DNA from: W0P28-013 sp964570565
GTDB taxonomy: Bacteria > Bacteroidota > Bacteroidia > Bacteroidales > Paludibacteraceae
Assembly (NCBI GenBank): GCA_964570565.1
Contig: CAZMYT010000004.1
Coordinates: 204,124 to 268,123 of the forward strand
Direction: 5' to 3'
DNA length: 64,000 bases
Part shown: positions 1-8,561 of the stretch, one piece after another
Layout: each line of letters opens with the position of its first letter
Numbering within the stretch: the first letter of the stretch is position 1
Position numbers and translations under genes: made by a program
The notes under the pieces: generated by a model
Database searches by the model: none
Told to the model about the DNA's origin: nothing
What the model saw: the letters and a program-made list of their open reading frames with translations, nothing else

Positions 1-1805
1 CACTTTTACGTTTGTTTGCAGGTCAACAGCAGCCTACGCACGGTAACATTATTAAGCCTAAAGAGCTAACCATTGGTTATTTGCCGCAGCATTTGTTGGT
101 TAAAGATCAACGTACGGTACAGGAAGAAGTGGAGTTGGCATTCGGTGAAATTCGGGTGATTCAACAACATATTGATAAACTCAATATGGAAATAGCAGAA
201 CGCACGGATTACGAAAGCGAAGAATACCAATTGCTGATTGAAAAAGTAACGCACGAAAATGAGCGTTTACAGCTTTTTGGTGCCACCAATATGCAAGCCG
301 AAATTGAAAAGACGCTGCTTGGATTAGGATTTGAACGTACTGATTTTACACGTCAAACGGCTGAATTTAGTGGTGGTTGGCGTATGCGTATCGAATTGGC
401 GAAAATCTTACTACAACGTCCTGATTTGTTGTTGTTGGACGAACCTACCAATCACTTGGATATAGAGTCTATTCAGTGGCTCGAAAATTTCTTAAGTACG
501 TGTAATGGCGCAGTTATTTTAGTCAGTCACGACCGCGCTTTTATCGACGCGGTGACGACACGTACCATCGAAATTTCGTTAGGCAGAATTTACGACTATA
601 AAGTGTCGTATTCTAAATATGTTGAATTGCGCAAGGAACGTCGTGAACAACAGATTCGCGCCTACGAAAACCAACAAAAAGTAATCGCTGAAACGGAAGA
701 TTTTATTGAGCGTTTTCGCTACAAGTCTACGAAAGCGGTACAAGTGCAAAGCCGTATAAAACAGCTCGATAAGTTGGAACGTATTGAGGTGGATATGGAA
801 GATACGTCGCGCTTGAGTTTGAAATTTCCTCCAGCTCCACATTCGGGGATTTTACCTGTCGAAATTGAACATTTAACAAAAGCGTATGGCGACCATATTG
901 TATTGAACGATATATCGTTACAAATACGACGTGGCGACAAAGTGGCTTTCGTTGGCAAAAATGGCGAGGGAAAATCTACGTTGGTAAAATGTATCATGGA
1001 CGAAATAGCATACAGCGGTACCATGAAGTTGGGACATCAGGTGAGCATTGGTTATTTCGCGCAAAATCAAGCAAGTTTACTCGACGAAAATAAAACCGTA
1101 TTTCAAACTATTGACGATGTGGCAGTGGGCGATATTCGTACTAAGATACGCGATATTTTAGGAGCCTTTATGTTTGGTGGCGAAGCGTCTGACAAAAAAG
1201 TAAAAGTACTGTCCGGTGGTGAACGTAGCCGTTTGGCGATGATTCGTTTATTGTTGGAACCAGTTAATTTACTGATTCTCGATGAACCAACTAACCACTT
1301 AGATATGAGCTCAAAAGACGTTCTCAAAGAAGCTATTAAAGCCTTTGATGGAACAGTTATTTTGGTGTCGCACGACCGTGAGTTTCTCGATGGTTTGGCT
1401 GATAAAGTGTATGAATTTGGTCATCAAAAAGTACGTGAACATTTGGGCGGTATTCAGGAATTTTTGCAGTACAAACGTATGCAAACGTTGCAGGAGTTGG
1501 AACGCAAGCAGGTGATACAAAAAGCTGAAAAAGAAGATAATCAGTCCGAAAATAAGTTAAGCTATGAAGCTCGTAAAGAGCAGTCGAAACTCGTACGTAA
1601 ACAGGAAAAATTAGTAGCCGAAGCCGAAACCGTTATAGCTACGATGGAAGAAAGTTTGGCGGCGATGGAAGTACAATTTGCCCAAGGTGATTCGTCGGCC
1701 GAGGCAGTCGAAACATACCAACGCACTAAGCGTTCATTGGAACAAAAGATGTACGAGTGGGAACTGTTATGCGAAGAGTTGGAGAACTTAAAACAAGCGC
1801 TGTAA
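1..1805 (+). CDS. ABC-F family ATPase (5' end missing)
   Basis: Soluble twin-cassette ATPase of the ABC-F type, a family that acts on ribosomes rather than in transport. The gene enters from the left edge: the frame is open from base 3 and the first codons read LLRLFAG, the stretch right after a Walker A motif, so about 40 residues are lost. The first cassette keeps its signature FSGGWRMR (near 370-390) and Walker B with DEPTNHLD. A charged coiled linker, about 600-800, matches the family's P-site-tRNA interaction region. The second cassette has GKNGEGKST (about 955-981), LSGGERSR and DEPTNHLD. A C-terminal coiled coil of about 90 residues follows. There are no membrane segments. A bidirectional terminator lies just downstream. 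The subfamily (YheS/YbiT/Uup-like) cannot be set from sequence alone. Confidence 0.93.
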   Translation, partial: LLRLFAGQQQPTHGNIIKPKELTIGYLPQHLLVKDQRTVQEEVELAFGEIRVIQQHIDKLNMEIAERTDYESEEYQLLIEKVTHENERLQLFGATNMQAEIEKTLLGLGFERTDFTRQTAEFSGGWRMRIELAKILLQRPDLLLLDEPTNHLDIESIQWLENFLSTCNGAVILVSHDRAFIDAVTTRTIEISLGRIYDYKVSYSKYVELRKERREQQIRAYENQQKVIAETEDFIERFRYKSTKAVQVQSRIKQLDKLERIEVDMEDTSRLSLKFPPAPHSGILPVEIEHLTKAYGDHIVLNDISLQIRRGDKVAFVGKNGEGKSTLVKCIMDEIAYSGTMKLGHQVSIGYFAQNQASLLDENKTVFQTIDDVAVGDIRTKIRDILGAFMFGGEASDKKVKVLSGGERSRLAMIRLLLEPVNLLILDEPTNHLDMSSKDVLKEAIKAFDGTVILVSHDREFLDGLADKVYEFGHQKVREHLGGIQEFLQYKRMQTLQELERKQVIQKAEKEDNQSENKLSYEARKEQSKLVRKQEKLVAEAETVIATMEESLAAMEVQFAQGDSSAEAVETYQRTKRSLEQKMYEWELLCEELENLKQAL

Positions 1806-1830
1806 GTCTTTCATAGTAAATAAAATAAAA

Positions 1831-1860
1831 AAAGAGTCGTTCAATGAGCGACTCTTTTTT
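1831..1860. terminator. Bidirectional intrinsic terminator
   Basis: A perfect 9-bp stem, AAAGAGTCG at 1831-1839 with CGACTCTTT at 1849-1857, has A-runs on the left and T-runs on the right. It therefore serves both the ABC-F gene and the converging gltX. Confidence 0.85.
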
Positions 1861-1875
1861 ATTGATTCATAAGTA

Positions 1876-3399
1876 TTATCCTAACTTTTCGATGGCAGTT
1901 TGGATACGGCGAATAGTTTCTGCTTTACCAAGTACGGCGGTAATGTCGAAAATGTGAGGTCCTTTCATCTCGCCAACTAACGATAAACGAAATGGATTCA
2001 TCACGTTGCCCATGTTGTAGCCACTGGTTTCAATCCAACTGATGACTAACTTTTCGCTTAGTTCTACCGATGAAAAATCGGCATCGCTTATGGTTTTTAA
2101 ATAATTAACTAAAGCGCCAAGTTCATTTTTGGTTTCTGGTTTCCAACGTTTTTGTACCGCTTTTTCGTCGTATTGAGTAGGTGCTACAAAATAGAATGAT
2201 GTTTGGTCCCATAGCTCATTGGCAAACGTAACGCGCGATTTCACAGCTCCAACAATTTGTGCTAACTGCGCTTCGTCCATATCAAATCCTTTGGCTTGAA
2301 CGGTTGGACGGAATTGTTTGGCCAATTCCATGTTGTCTTTCAATTGCAAATATTGGTGGTTGAACCATTTACCTTTTTCGTAATCGAATTTAGCACCACT
2401 TTTACTGCATTTTTCGAGGTGAAAGAGTTGTATCATTTCATCCATGGTCATTATTTCTTGATCGTTACCTGGATTCCAGCCCAATAACGCTAAAAAGTTC
2501 AGAACAGCTTCTGGGAAATAACCGCTTTCACGATAACCAGATGACACTTCGCCAGTTTTAGGGTCGTGCCATTCGAGTGGGAAAACGGGGAAACCTAAGC
2601 GATCACCATCGCGTTTGCTTAATTTGCCATTTCCATCAGGTTTTAAAAGCAATGGAAGGTGCGCAAATTGTGGCATGGTGTCAGTCCAGCCGAAATAACG
2701 ATAGAGTAGTACGTGCAACGGCGCACTTGGCAGCCATTCTTCACCACGAATAACGTGTGTAATTTCCATCAAATGGTCGTCAACGATGTTGGCGAGGTGG
2801 TAAGTTGGTAGTCCGTCAGCCGATTTGTAAAGCACTTTATCGTCCAAAATAGATGAATTAATGCGCACTTCACCACGTATAATATCGTTCACTAGAATTT
2901 CTTCACCAGGTTCAATTTTCACACGAACTACGTATTTTTCACCATTGGCTAGGCGTTGCGCAACCTCGTCTTCACTCAGTGTGAGCGAATTGTTCATAGC
3001 AAGTCGTGTGGAAGCATCGTATTGAAAATTAGCTATTTCAGTACGTTTAGCTTCCAATTCTTCGGGCGTATCAAAGGCCATGTAAGCCAATCCTTTTACC
3101 AACAATTCATCGACGTAGGTTTTGTAGATATCTTTACGTTCGCTTTGACGATACGGACCGTAATTGCCACCAAATGAAACGCCTTCGTCGAAGGTAATTC
3201 CTAACCATTTGAACGATTCGATAATGTATTCTTCGGCTCCTGGCACAAAACGATTGCTATCGGTGTCCTCAATGCGGAAAATGAATTCGCCACCATGTTG
3301 TTTGGCGAACAAATAGTTATATAAAGCGGTTCGTACCCCGCCAATGTGCAAAGCGCCTGTTGGCGAAGGTGCAAATCTTACTCTTACTTTTCTAGTCAT
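1876..3399 (-). CDS. gltX: Glutamate--tRNA ligase
   Basis: Charges tRNA-Glu (class I aminoacyl-tRNA synthetase). The N-terminus carries the HIGH-type signature in RFAPSPTGALHIGG, and the KMSKS-type loop is KLSKRDGD. An anticodon-binding C-terminal half follows; 507 residues is normal for the family. The start is the ATG at 3399 (MTRKVRVRF): the frame stays open 20 codons further up, but that would overlap the upstream Mrr gene, which stops at 3410, and adds nothing conserved. Last gene of the aspS - mrr - gltX run, with only 10 bases between mrr and gltX, so the synthetase probably depends on transcription through the nuclease gene. Confidence 0.96.
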   Translation of the reverse strand: MTRKVRVRFAPSPTGALHIGGVRTALYNYLFAKQHGGEFIFRIEDTDSNRFVPGAEEYIIESFKWLGITFDEGVSFGGNYGPYRQSERKDIYKTYVDELLVKGLAYMAFDTPEELEAKRTEIANFQYDASTRLAMNNSLTLSEDEVAQRLANGEKYVVRVKIEPGEEILVNDIIRGEVRINSSILDDKVLYKSADGLPTYHLANIVDDHLMEITHVIRGEEWLPSAPLHVLLYRYFGWTDTMPQFAHLPLLLKPDGNGKLSKRDGDRLGFPVFPLEWHDPKTGEVSSGYRESGYFPEAVLNFLALLGWNPGNDQEIMTMDEMIQLFHLEKCSKSGAKFDYEKGKWFNHQYLQLKDNMELAKQFRPTVQAKGFDMDEAQLAQIVGAVKSRVTFANELWDQTSFYFVAPTQYDEKAVQKRWKPETKNELGALVNYLKTISDADFSSVELSEKLVISWIETSGYNMGNVMNPFRLSLVGEMKGPHIFDITAVLGKAETIRRIQTAIEKLG

Positions 3400-3409
3400 G
3401 TTAGTTATA

Positions 3410-4321
3410 TTATTCTTCAAAATAATCCAAATCAATACGTTTAATTTCGTACATGGCACGAGTTGAAACGCCTATGTTATAATCAATCATCAATTGAGCT
3501 AATTTTTTTCCATCAATTCTCACAATTTTTACATTTTGTGGGTTATAAGCCTCAGCTTCTCTTGTAAATGAAGAAGTGGTTATAAATACACCTTTTTTCC
3601 CACCTTGCCCAGCTAAAGCTCCAACAAAAGCTTGTAATTCTGGGCGTCCAACTGTGTTGCCTGGTTGCCAACGTTTTGCTTGAACATAAATAACATCTAA
3701 TCCCAATTTATCTTCCTTTATAACTCCATCAATTCCTTCGTCGCCGCTTTTACCAATAGCTTTACCAGCATCTTCAATAGAGCCTCCATATCCCATTTTG
3801 ACTAGTAATTCGACTACTAAATTTTCAAAAAAATTTGGTGTTTGTGAAAGTACTTTTTCCAATAAATCATGAGCTAGAGCAGAACTTAATTGGGAATAAA
3901 TAGTTTCTAATGCTTCTTCTGGTGTTTGAGTAATTTCTAACTCTTGATTTTTTTCGTTTTTTGTAGAGATTACTTTTGATGTCCCTTTTTGAAATTCTAC
4001 AAAATCAGGATATTTACTTAAAAATTTGACATCAATTCGTGTTGGGTTTTCATTTAATACTCGTAAGCCTTCTTCTGTTATTCGATAAATCCCTCGACTA
4101 ACAGAATCAATCAATCCTGCTTTACGCAGATAGATATTTGCCCAATGAATACGGTTATTTATAGTCGGCTGTCGTTGACTAGGTAATTGCTCATTTATTT
4201 CTTCTTCCGTAAGGTTGAAATCAAAGATTAATTTTGCTATTAACTCTTTGGAAGAATGTTCTTTACCATCTTTTAATGAAGTTAGTAAAGGAAGCATGCA
4301 GGTTTGAAAATCTGGCACCAT
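3410..4321 (-). CDS. Mrr-type restriction endonuclease (type IV-like)
   Basis: Probable DNA endonuclease of the Mrr family, 303 residues. Residues 1 to about 110 look like the winged-helix Mrr N-terminal DNA-binding domain. Residues from about 160 form the Mrr catalytic domain of the PD-(D/E)XK fold: FENLVVELL, then GDEGIDG (candidate metal-binding Asp198), then VQAKRW (Gln214-x-Lys216), then the FITTSSFTREA strand. All key residues are present, so it is probably active. In E. coli, Mrr cuts methylated DNA; the substrate here is unknown. No methyltransferase is adjacent. It lies 5 bases after aspS and 10 before gltX, and is visibly more AT-rich than both, which suggests it was acquired. Start ATG 4321; Met9 is an alternative. 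Confidence 0.85.
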   Translation of the reverse strand: MVPDFQTCMLPLLTSLKDGKEHSSKELIAKLIFDFNLTEEEINEQLPSQRQPTINNRIHWANIYLRKAGLIDSVSRGIYRITEEGLRVLNENPTRIDVKFLSKYPDFVEFQKGTSKVISTKNEKNQELEITQTPEEALETIYSQLSSALAHDLLEKVLSQTPNFFENLVVELLVKMGYGGSIEDAGKAIGKSGDEGIDGVIKEDKLGLDVIYVQAKRWQPGNTVGRPELQAFVGALAGQGGKKGVFITTSSFTREAEAYNPQNVKIVRIDGKKLAQLMIDYNIGVSTRAMYEIKRIDLDYFEE

Positions 4322-4326
4322 ATTTT

Positions 4327-6081
4327 TTACTCTTTAATATCTATTTTAAGACACAATTCATCCAATTGTGATTGGTCTATTTGTCCTGGTGCATCGAGCA
4401 TGACGTCGCGTCCTTGGTTGTTTTTAGGGAATGCCATACAGTCGCGAATGCTATCTAAACCAGCGAATAGCGAAACAAAACGGTCCAAACCATACGCCAA
4501 ACCGCCGTGAGGTGGTGCGCCGTATTTGAAGGCATTCATCAAGAAACCAAAACGTTGTTGTGCGCTTTCGGGTGTAAAGCCAAGCAATTCGAACATTTTT
4601 TGTTGGAGTTTGCTGTCGTGAATACGAATAGAACCACCGCCCACTTCAACACCGTTGATAACCATATCGTAGGCATTGGCACGTACGGCACCAGTATCGC
4701 TGTCGAGTAATGGAATATCTTCTGGTTTTGGCGAGGTAAATGGATGGTGCATAGCGTAGAAACGTTGATCTTCTTCGCTCCATTCGAAGAGTGGAAAATC
4801 GACCACCCAAAGACATGAGAACTTATTTTTATCGCGTAAACCTAACTGTGAACCCATTTCAAGACGAAGTTCACACAATTGTTTACGAGTTTTGTTGGCA
4901 TCAGGGCCACTCAAAATCAAAATCAAATCGTTAGGTTCTGCACCAAACGCAGCTTTTAACTGTTGCAATACTTCAGGTGTGTAAAATTTATCGACACTTG
5001 ATTTTACGCTTCCGTCAGCTTCGACGCGGGCATATACTAAACCTTTTGCACCAATTTGAGGGCGTTTTACAAAGTCGGTAAGTGCATCTAACTGTTTACG
5101 TGTGTAATTAGCGGCTCCTTTAGCACAAATACCACCAATGTAAGCTGCTTCGTCGAATACGCTAAAGCCATGTCCTTTCAACACGTCCATCAATTCTACA
5201 AACTGCATATCGAAACGCGTATCTGGTTTGTCGGAACCGTAGAATTTCATCGCATCGTGCCACGTCATACGTGGTAAAGCTGGAATGTCGATGCCTTTGA
5301 TTTTTTTGAATAAGTGACGGCTCATGCCTTCAAACATATTCAATATGTCTTCTTGGTCAACAAATGACATTTCGCAGTCAATTTGAGTGAATTCAGGTTG
5401 ACGGTCGGCACGCAAATCTTCGTCGCGGAAACATTTTACGATTTGGAAATAGCGATCGAACCCAGAAACCATCAACAGCTGTTTGAGTGTTTGTGGCGAT
5501 TGTGGTAAAGCGTAAAATTGTCCAGGATTCATACGACTTGGTACTACAAAGTCGCGTGCACCTTCGGGCGTAGAATTCACTAATACAGGAGTTTCAACTT
5601 CTAAAAATCCTTGCGCATCTAAATATTGACGAACTTCGATTGTCATTTTGTGGCGCAACTCGAGATTGGCACGTACCGCATTACGACGTAAATCGAGGTA
5701 ACGGTATTTCATGCGAATATCATCGCCGCCATCAGTTTCATCTTCAATAGTGAAGGGCGGTGTGAGCGCTTCGTTTAACACAGTAAGTGTTGATACGATG
5801 ATTTCAATATCACCAGTTGGCATGTGGCTGTTTTTCGAGCTGCGTTCTTCAACTTTTCCTGTTACTTGGAGCACATATTCGCGTCCGAGGCGGTTGGCAC
5901 GCTCGCACAAATCAGCATCGACTTCTTGGTTGAAAACTAATTGTGTCATACCATAGCGGTCTCTGAGGTCAATAAAAGTCATGCCGCCCATTTTGCGGAT
6001 GCGTTGCACCCAACCTGCAAGGGTTACTGTTTGTCCCAAATTAGCGATGCGAAGTTCGCCACATGTTGTAGTTCTGTACAT
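4327..6081 (-). CDS. aspS: Aspartate--tRNA ligase
   Basis: Class II synthetase for tRNA-Asp. It has an N-terminal OB-fold anticodon-binding domain (about 1-105), class II motif 2 as FRDEDLRADRQPEFTQ (about 218-233), a bacterial GAD insertion (about 290-410) and motif 3 as AYGLDRF (about 530). Length of 584 residues is typical. First gene of a three-gene unit with the Mrr nuclease and gltX. A TATCTTTG element on the minus strand at 6182-6189 gives a candidate promoter with a leader of roughly 100 bases. It cannot be told from sequence whether the enzyme is discriminating or also charges tRNA-Asn. Confidence 0.97.
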   Translation of the reverse strand: MYRTTTCGELRIANLGQTVTLAGWVQRIRKMGGMTFIDLRDRYGMTQLVFNQEVDADLCERANRLGREYVLQVTGKVEERSSKNSHMPTGDIEIIVSTLTVLNEALTPPFTIEDETDGGDDIRMKYRYLDLRRNAVRANLELRHKMTIEVRQYLDAQGFLEVETPVLVNSTPEGARDFVVPSRMNPGQFYALPQSPQTLKQLLMVSGFDRYFQIVKCFRDEDLRADRQPEFTQIDCEMSFVDQEDILNMFEGMSRHLFKKIKGIDIPALPRMTWHDAMKFYGSDKPDTRFDMQFVELMDVLKGHGFSVFDEAAYIGGICAKGAANYTRKQLDALTDFVKRPQIGAKGLVYARVEADGSVKSSVDKFYTPEVLQQLKAAFGAEPNDLILILSGPDANKTRKQLCELRLEMGSQLGLRDKNKFSCLWVVDFPLFEWSEEDQRFYAMHHPFTSPKPEDIPLLDSDTGAVRANAYDMVINGVEVGGGSIRIHDSKLQQKMFELLGFTPESAQQRFGFLMNAFKYGAPPHGGLAYGLDRFVSLFAGLDSIRDCMAFPKNNQGRDVMLDAPGQIDQSQLDELCLKIDIKE

Positions 6082-6181
6082 ATTATTAGTTGAAGATTAA
6101 AAGTAGAACAGAAATAAAAAGTTAATTCTTTAATATTAATGTGCTAATTATCAGTTAATTGATTTTATGTTATAAAACTCA

Positions 6182-6189
6182 CAAAGATA
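6182..6189 (-). promoter_or_regulatory. Candidate -7 element of the aspS unit
   Basis: TATCTTTG on the minus strand fits the Bacteroidota -7 consensus TAnnTTTG. No good -33 TTTG lies at the right distance, so this is a moderate call. Confidence 0.45.
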
Positions 6190-6281
6190 AGCTGAAAAAT
6201 TGAAATTTACGCCTGTTTTAGGTGTTTTTTTATGTGTTAAGCCCCATTTTTATGCCGAAGGGTCGATTTGTGGCGTTTCCA

Positions 6282-6312
6282 TTGGTTACGTTCAATTAAA
6301 ATTGTATCTTTG
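6282..6312 (+). promoter_or_regulatory. Bacteroidota-type promoter of ruvX
   Basis: TTG at 6282-6284, 20 bases of spacer, then TATCTTTG at 6305-6312. The predicted transcript starts about 20 bases before the ruvX ATG at 6337. Confidence 0.7.
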
Positions 6313-6336
6313 TAGTTTCATTTTGAAAGCAACAAT

Positions 6337-6750
6337 ATGGCTCGAATTTTAGCAATTGATTTTGGCGAAAAACGTACAGGAATAGCTGTTTCCGATCCGT
6401 TACAAATGATAGCCAATGGTCTTACAACCGTTGACACCACTCGTTTGGAGCAGTTTTTGATCGATTATGTGGCTAAAGAGTTGGTAGAGCGTTTTGTCAT
6501 CGGTTTCCCCACGACGTTACGCAACGAGCCTGCTGTGGTGACAGCTCAAATTACGCCTTTTGTTGAAAAATTGAAACAACGTTTTCCTGCTATTCCTGTG
6601 GAGTTGGTGGACGAACGTTTTACCTCTAAAATGGCTTTTCAAACCATGATAGATGGCGGTTTAAAAAAGAAAGCGCGTCAAAATAAAGGCTTAATCGACC
6701 AAATTAGTGCGACGATTATATTGCAAACTTATTTAGAGTCAAGGCGTTAG
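6337..6750 (+). CDS. ruvX: YqgF/RuvX family Holliday-junction resolvase-like nuclease
   Basis: Small RNase H-fold protein of 137 residues, the normal family length. The N-terminal strand carries the acidic residue in ILAIDFGEKRTGIAVSD, the middle has FVIGFPTTL, and the C-terminal region has VDERFTSKMA followed by DQISATIILQTYL, all hallmark YqgF positions. The family is essential in many bacteria and is tied to 16S rRNA 5'-end processing; a role in Holliday-junction resolution is by homology only. It is followed closely by a four-helix-bundle cassette and then def, so ruvX and def may once have been direct neighbours. Confidence 0.93.
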   Translation: MARILAIDFGEKRTGIAVSDPLQMIANGLTTVDTTRLEQFLIDYVAKELVERFVIGFPTTLRNEPAVVTAQITPFVEKLKQRFPAIPVELVDERFTSKMAFQTMIDGGLKKKARQNKGLIDQISATIILQTYLESRR

Positions 6751-6788
6751 TTGTTAATTAATGAATAATTAATAACTAAAAATGAATA
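6751..6788. repeat. AT-rich word repeat, left flank of the four-helix-bundle cassette
   Basis: This spacer holds the words AATGAATAAT and AATTAATAAC. They recur inverted in the right flank at 7149-7192 (ATTATTCATT, ATTCATTATTAATT), so the small gene sits inside an imperfect inverted repeat. A similar word series lies at 56561-56601. Confidence 0.55.
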
Positions 6789-7148
6789 ATGGCAGGTAAA
6801 AACATTGTTATAGATAAATCATTCTCTTTTTCGCTGCGAATTGTCAATGCTTACAAGTTTTTGACAGAAACAAAGCATGAATTGGTGATGTCAAAACAGC
6901 TTTTGCGTAGTGGAACTGCTATTGGGGCATTGTTGAGTGAAGCTGAGTATGCCCAAAGTAAACCTGATTTTATAAGTAAAAATCATATAGCGCTTAAAGA
7001 AGCAAATGAAACGAAGTATTGGATTGAACTGCTCGGGAAAAGTGGGTATTTTGACAAAATAGCTTATGAATCGTTGCTTCAAGATGTAATTGAAATTATT
7101 AAATTATTGACAGCTATTCTGGTCACATCAAAAAAGACCGCTGTGTAG
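6789..7148 (+). CDS. Four-helix-bundle protein (23S rRNA intervening-sequence family)
   Basis: All-helical protein of 119 residues with the family core SKQLLRSGTAIGAL, then an EAE segment, then LKEANETKYW. Relatives are encoded in 23S rRNA intervening sequences, and the family also includes the Avd accessory protein of diversity-generating retroelements. The molecular role of stand-alone copies is unknown; a nucleic-acid-binding oligomer is plausible. A clear paralogue sits at 57757-58119. Both are flanked by short AT-rich repeats that fit insertion as a small unit. No reverse transcriptase or rRNA is nearby, so it is not part of a visible retroelement. Confidence 0.85.
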   Translation: MAGKNIVIDKSFSFSLRIVNAYKFLTETKHELVMSKQLLRSGTAIGALLSEAEYAQSKPDFISKNHIALKEANETKYWIELLGKSGYFDKIAYESLLQDVIEIIKLLTAILVTSKKTAV

Positions 7149-7192
7149 TTCTCATTATTCATTCTTATTTATTCATTATTAATTTATTCAAT
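7149..7192. repeat. AT-rich word repeat, right flank of the four-helix-bundle cassette
   Basis: Contains ATTATTCATT and ATTCATTATTAATT, the reverse complements of words in the left flank (6751-6788). Together they bracket the small gene. Confidence 0.55.
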
Positions 7193-7738
7193 ATGATTCT
7201 TCCAATGTATTTATATGGTCAGTCGGTACTTCGAAAAGTGGCTGAACCTATTGAAAAAGATTATCCAGAGTTACAAACGCTCATCGACAATATGTTTGAA
7301 ACTATGTACAAATCGGAGGGTGTGGGTTTGGCAGCTCCACAAATTGGTTTGGGTATTCGTGTGGTAGTTATTGACGCTTCGCCTATGGCTGATGAAGAAC
7401 CATCGTTGGCTAATAGTAAAATGGCACTGATTAATCCACATATTGAATCTTTCGAGGGTGAAAATGTAAGTATGGAAGAGGGTTGTCTGAGCTTACCTGG
7501 TATTCATGAGTCCGTTACACGTAAAAACACGATTCATATTACGTATATGGACGAAAATTTCGTGGCACACGATGAAGTGATTTCTGGCTATTTGGCGCGT
7601 GTAATACAGCACGAATACGACCATTTAGAAGGTCATGTGTTTACCGATCGTATTTCACCTATTCGTCGTCAATTGATTACGAACAAATTGCAAAATATTG
7701 CTAAAGGCAAAGTGAATTGTAATTACAAAACCAAATAA
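7193..7738 (+). CDS. def: Peptide deformylase
   Basis: Removes the N-formyl group from nascent proteins. All three metalloprotease motifs are intact: GVGLAAPQIG (43-52), EEGCLSLPG (95-103, the metal-binding Cys) and QHEYDHLEG (139-147, HExxH). Length of 181 residues is normal. It follows the four-helix-bundle cassette and is followed after 17 bases by the trmN6-like gene, making a short translation and tRNA-modification cluster with ruvX. Confidence 0.97.
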   Translation: MILPMYLYGQSVLRKVAEPIEKDYPELQTLIDNMFETMYKSEGVGLAAPQIGLGIRVVVIDASPMADEEPSLANSKMALINPHIESFEGENVSMEEGCLSLPGIHESVTRKNTIHITYMDENFVAHDEVISGYLARVIQHEYDHLEGHVFTDRISPIRRQLITNKLQNIAKGKVNCNYKTK

Positions 7739-7755
7739 TGGTGCGTTATTGATTG

Positions 7756-8457
7756 ATGTTTACCTTTAAGCAATTTACCATTCATCAAGATGCTTGTGCT
7801 ATGAAAGTTGGCACTGATGGCGTACTGTTAGGTGCATGGTGTCCTGTGGAACATGCTGTTCGTGTATTGGATATTGGAACAGGAACAGGTTTGATTGCGT
7901 TGATGATAGCGCAGCGTGCGCCTAAAGCCTTGATAGAGGCTGTGGAGTTGGATGAGAAAGCGGCAGAACAAGCGCGTTACAATGTGTCGTTAACTCCTTT
8001 TGATGAGCGAGTTAAAGTAGTTGCTGGCTCAATACAGATGTTTGCAGAAACAAATCAAGGTGTGTACGATGTGATAGTTTGTAATCCTCCCTATTTTGTC
8101 GATTCATTGAAATCGCCCAATAACAGTAGAACGCAGGCACGGCATGCAGATACGCTCACACAGGACGATTTATTACTAGCAGCAAATAAGCTGTTGTCAG
8201 AGCAGGGAACTTTAAATGTCATTTTACCGACTGTAGAAGCTGATATGTTGATTGAAAAGACTAAAAAGTTTGGGTTCACTTTAGAATTGTGTACGCAGGT
8301 ATTGCCAACGCCTCAAAGCCCTGTGAAACGCAAATTGATGTCTTTTGTACGTGGAGCATCGTCGTTGCTTGAAACGCAGTTAGTTATAGAAACTGATAGG
8401 CACGTATATACGGATGAGTATAAATTATTAACGAAAGACTTTTATTTGAAATTCTAA
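7756..8457 (+). CDS. trmN6: tRNA1(Val) adenine(37)-N6-methyltransferase-like protein
   Basis: SAM-dependent N6-adenine methyltransferase of the YfiC/TrmN6 family, which methylates A37 of tRNA-Val. It has the N-terminal FKQFTIHQDACAMKVGTDGVLLG region, the SAM-binding motif LDIGTGTGLIALM and the catalytic NPPY motif within VCNPPYFVDS. 233 residues from the ATG at 7756; a TTG one codon earlier is possible but unlikely. The distinction from other small NPPY methyltransferases rests on the family-specific N-terminus. Confidence 0.88.
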   Translation: MFTFKQFTIHQDACAMKVGTDGVLLGAWCPVEHAVRVLDIGTGTGLIALMIAQRAPKALIEAVELDEKAAEQARYNVSLTPFDERVKVVAGSIQMFAETNQGVYDVIVCNPPYFVDSLKSPNNSRTQARHADTLTQDDLLLAANKLLSEQGTLNVILPTVEADMLIEKTKKFGFTLELCTQVLPTPQSPVKRKLMSFVRGASSLLETQLVIETDRHVYTDEYKLLTKDFYLKF

Positions 8458-8473
8458 ATTTAACAGATTGAAA

Positions 8474-8505
8474 TTTGGCAGTTACCTAAAAATCTGCTAC
8501 TTTTG
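8474..8505 (+). promoter_or_regulatory. Promoter of the nucleoside phosphorylase gene
   Basis: TTTG at 8474-8477, a 20-base spacer, then TACTTTTG at 8498-8505, a full match to the Bacteroidota housekeeping consensus. The leader to the ATG at 8562 is about 50 bases. Confidence 0.75.
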
Positions 8506-8561
8506 AAGGTTGTTTGTATATTAATAAAACAAATTAATTAATCCTTAAAATATAATTATTT

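Noticed and set aside
3400..3459. Longer N-terminus of gltX
   Set aside because: Would overlap the Mrr gene and precede the conserved start MTRKVRVRFAPS without adding conserved residues.
6789..7148. Diversity-generating retroelement (four-helix-bundle protein as Avd)
   Set aside because: No reverse transcriptase, template or variable repeat pair is visible near either copy.
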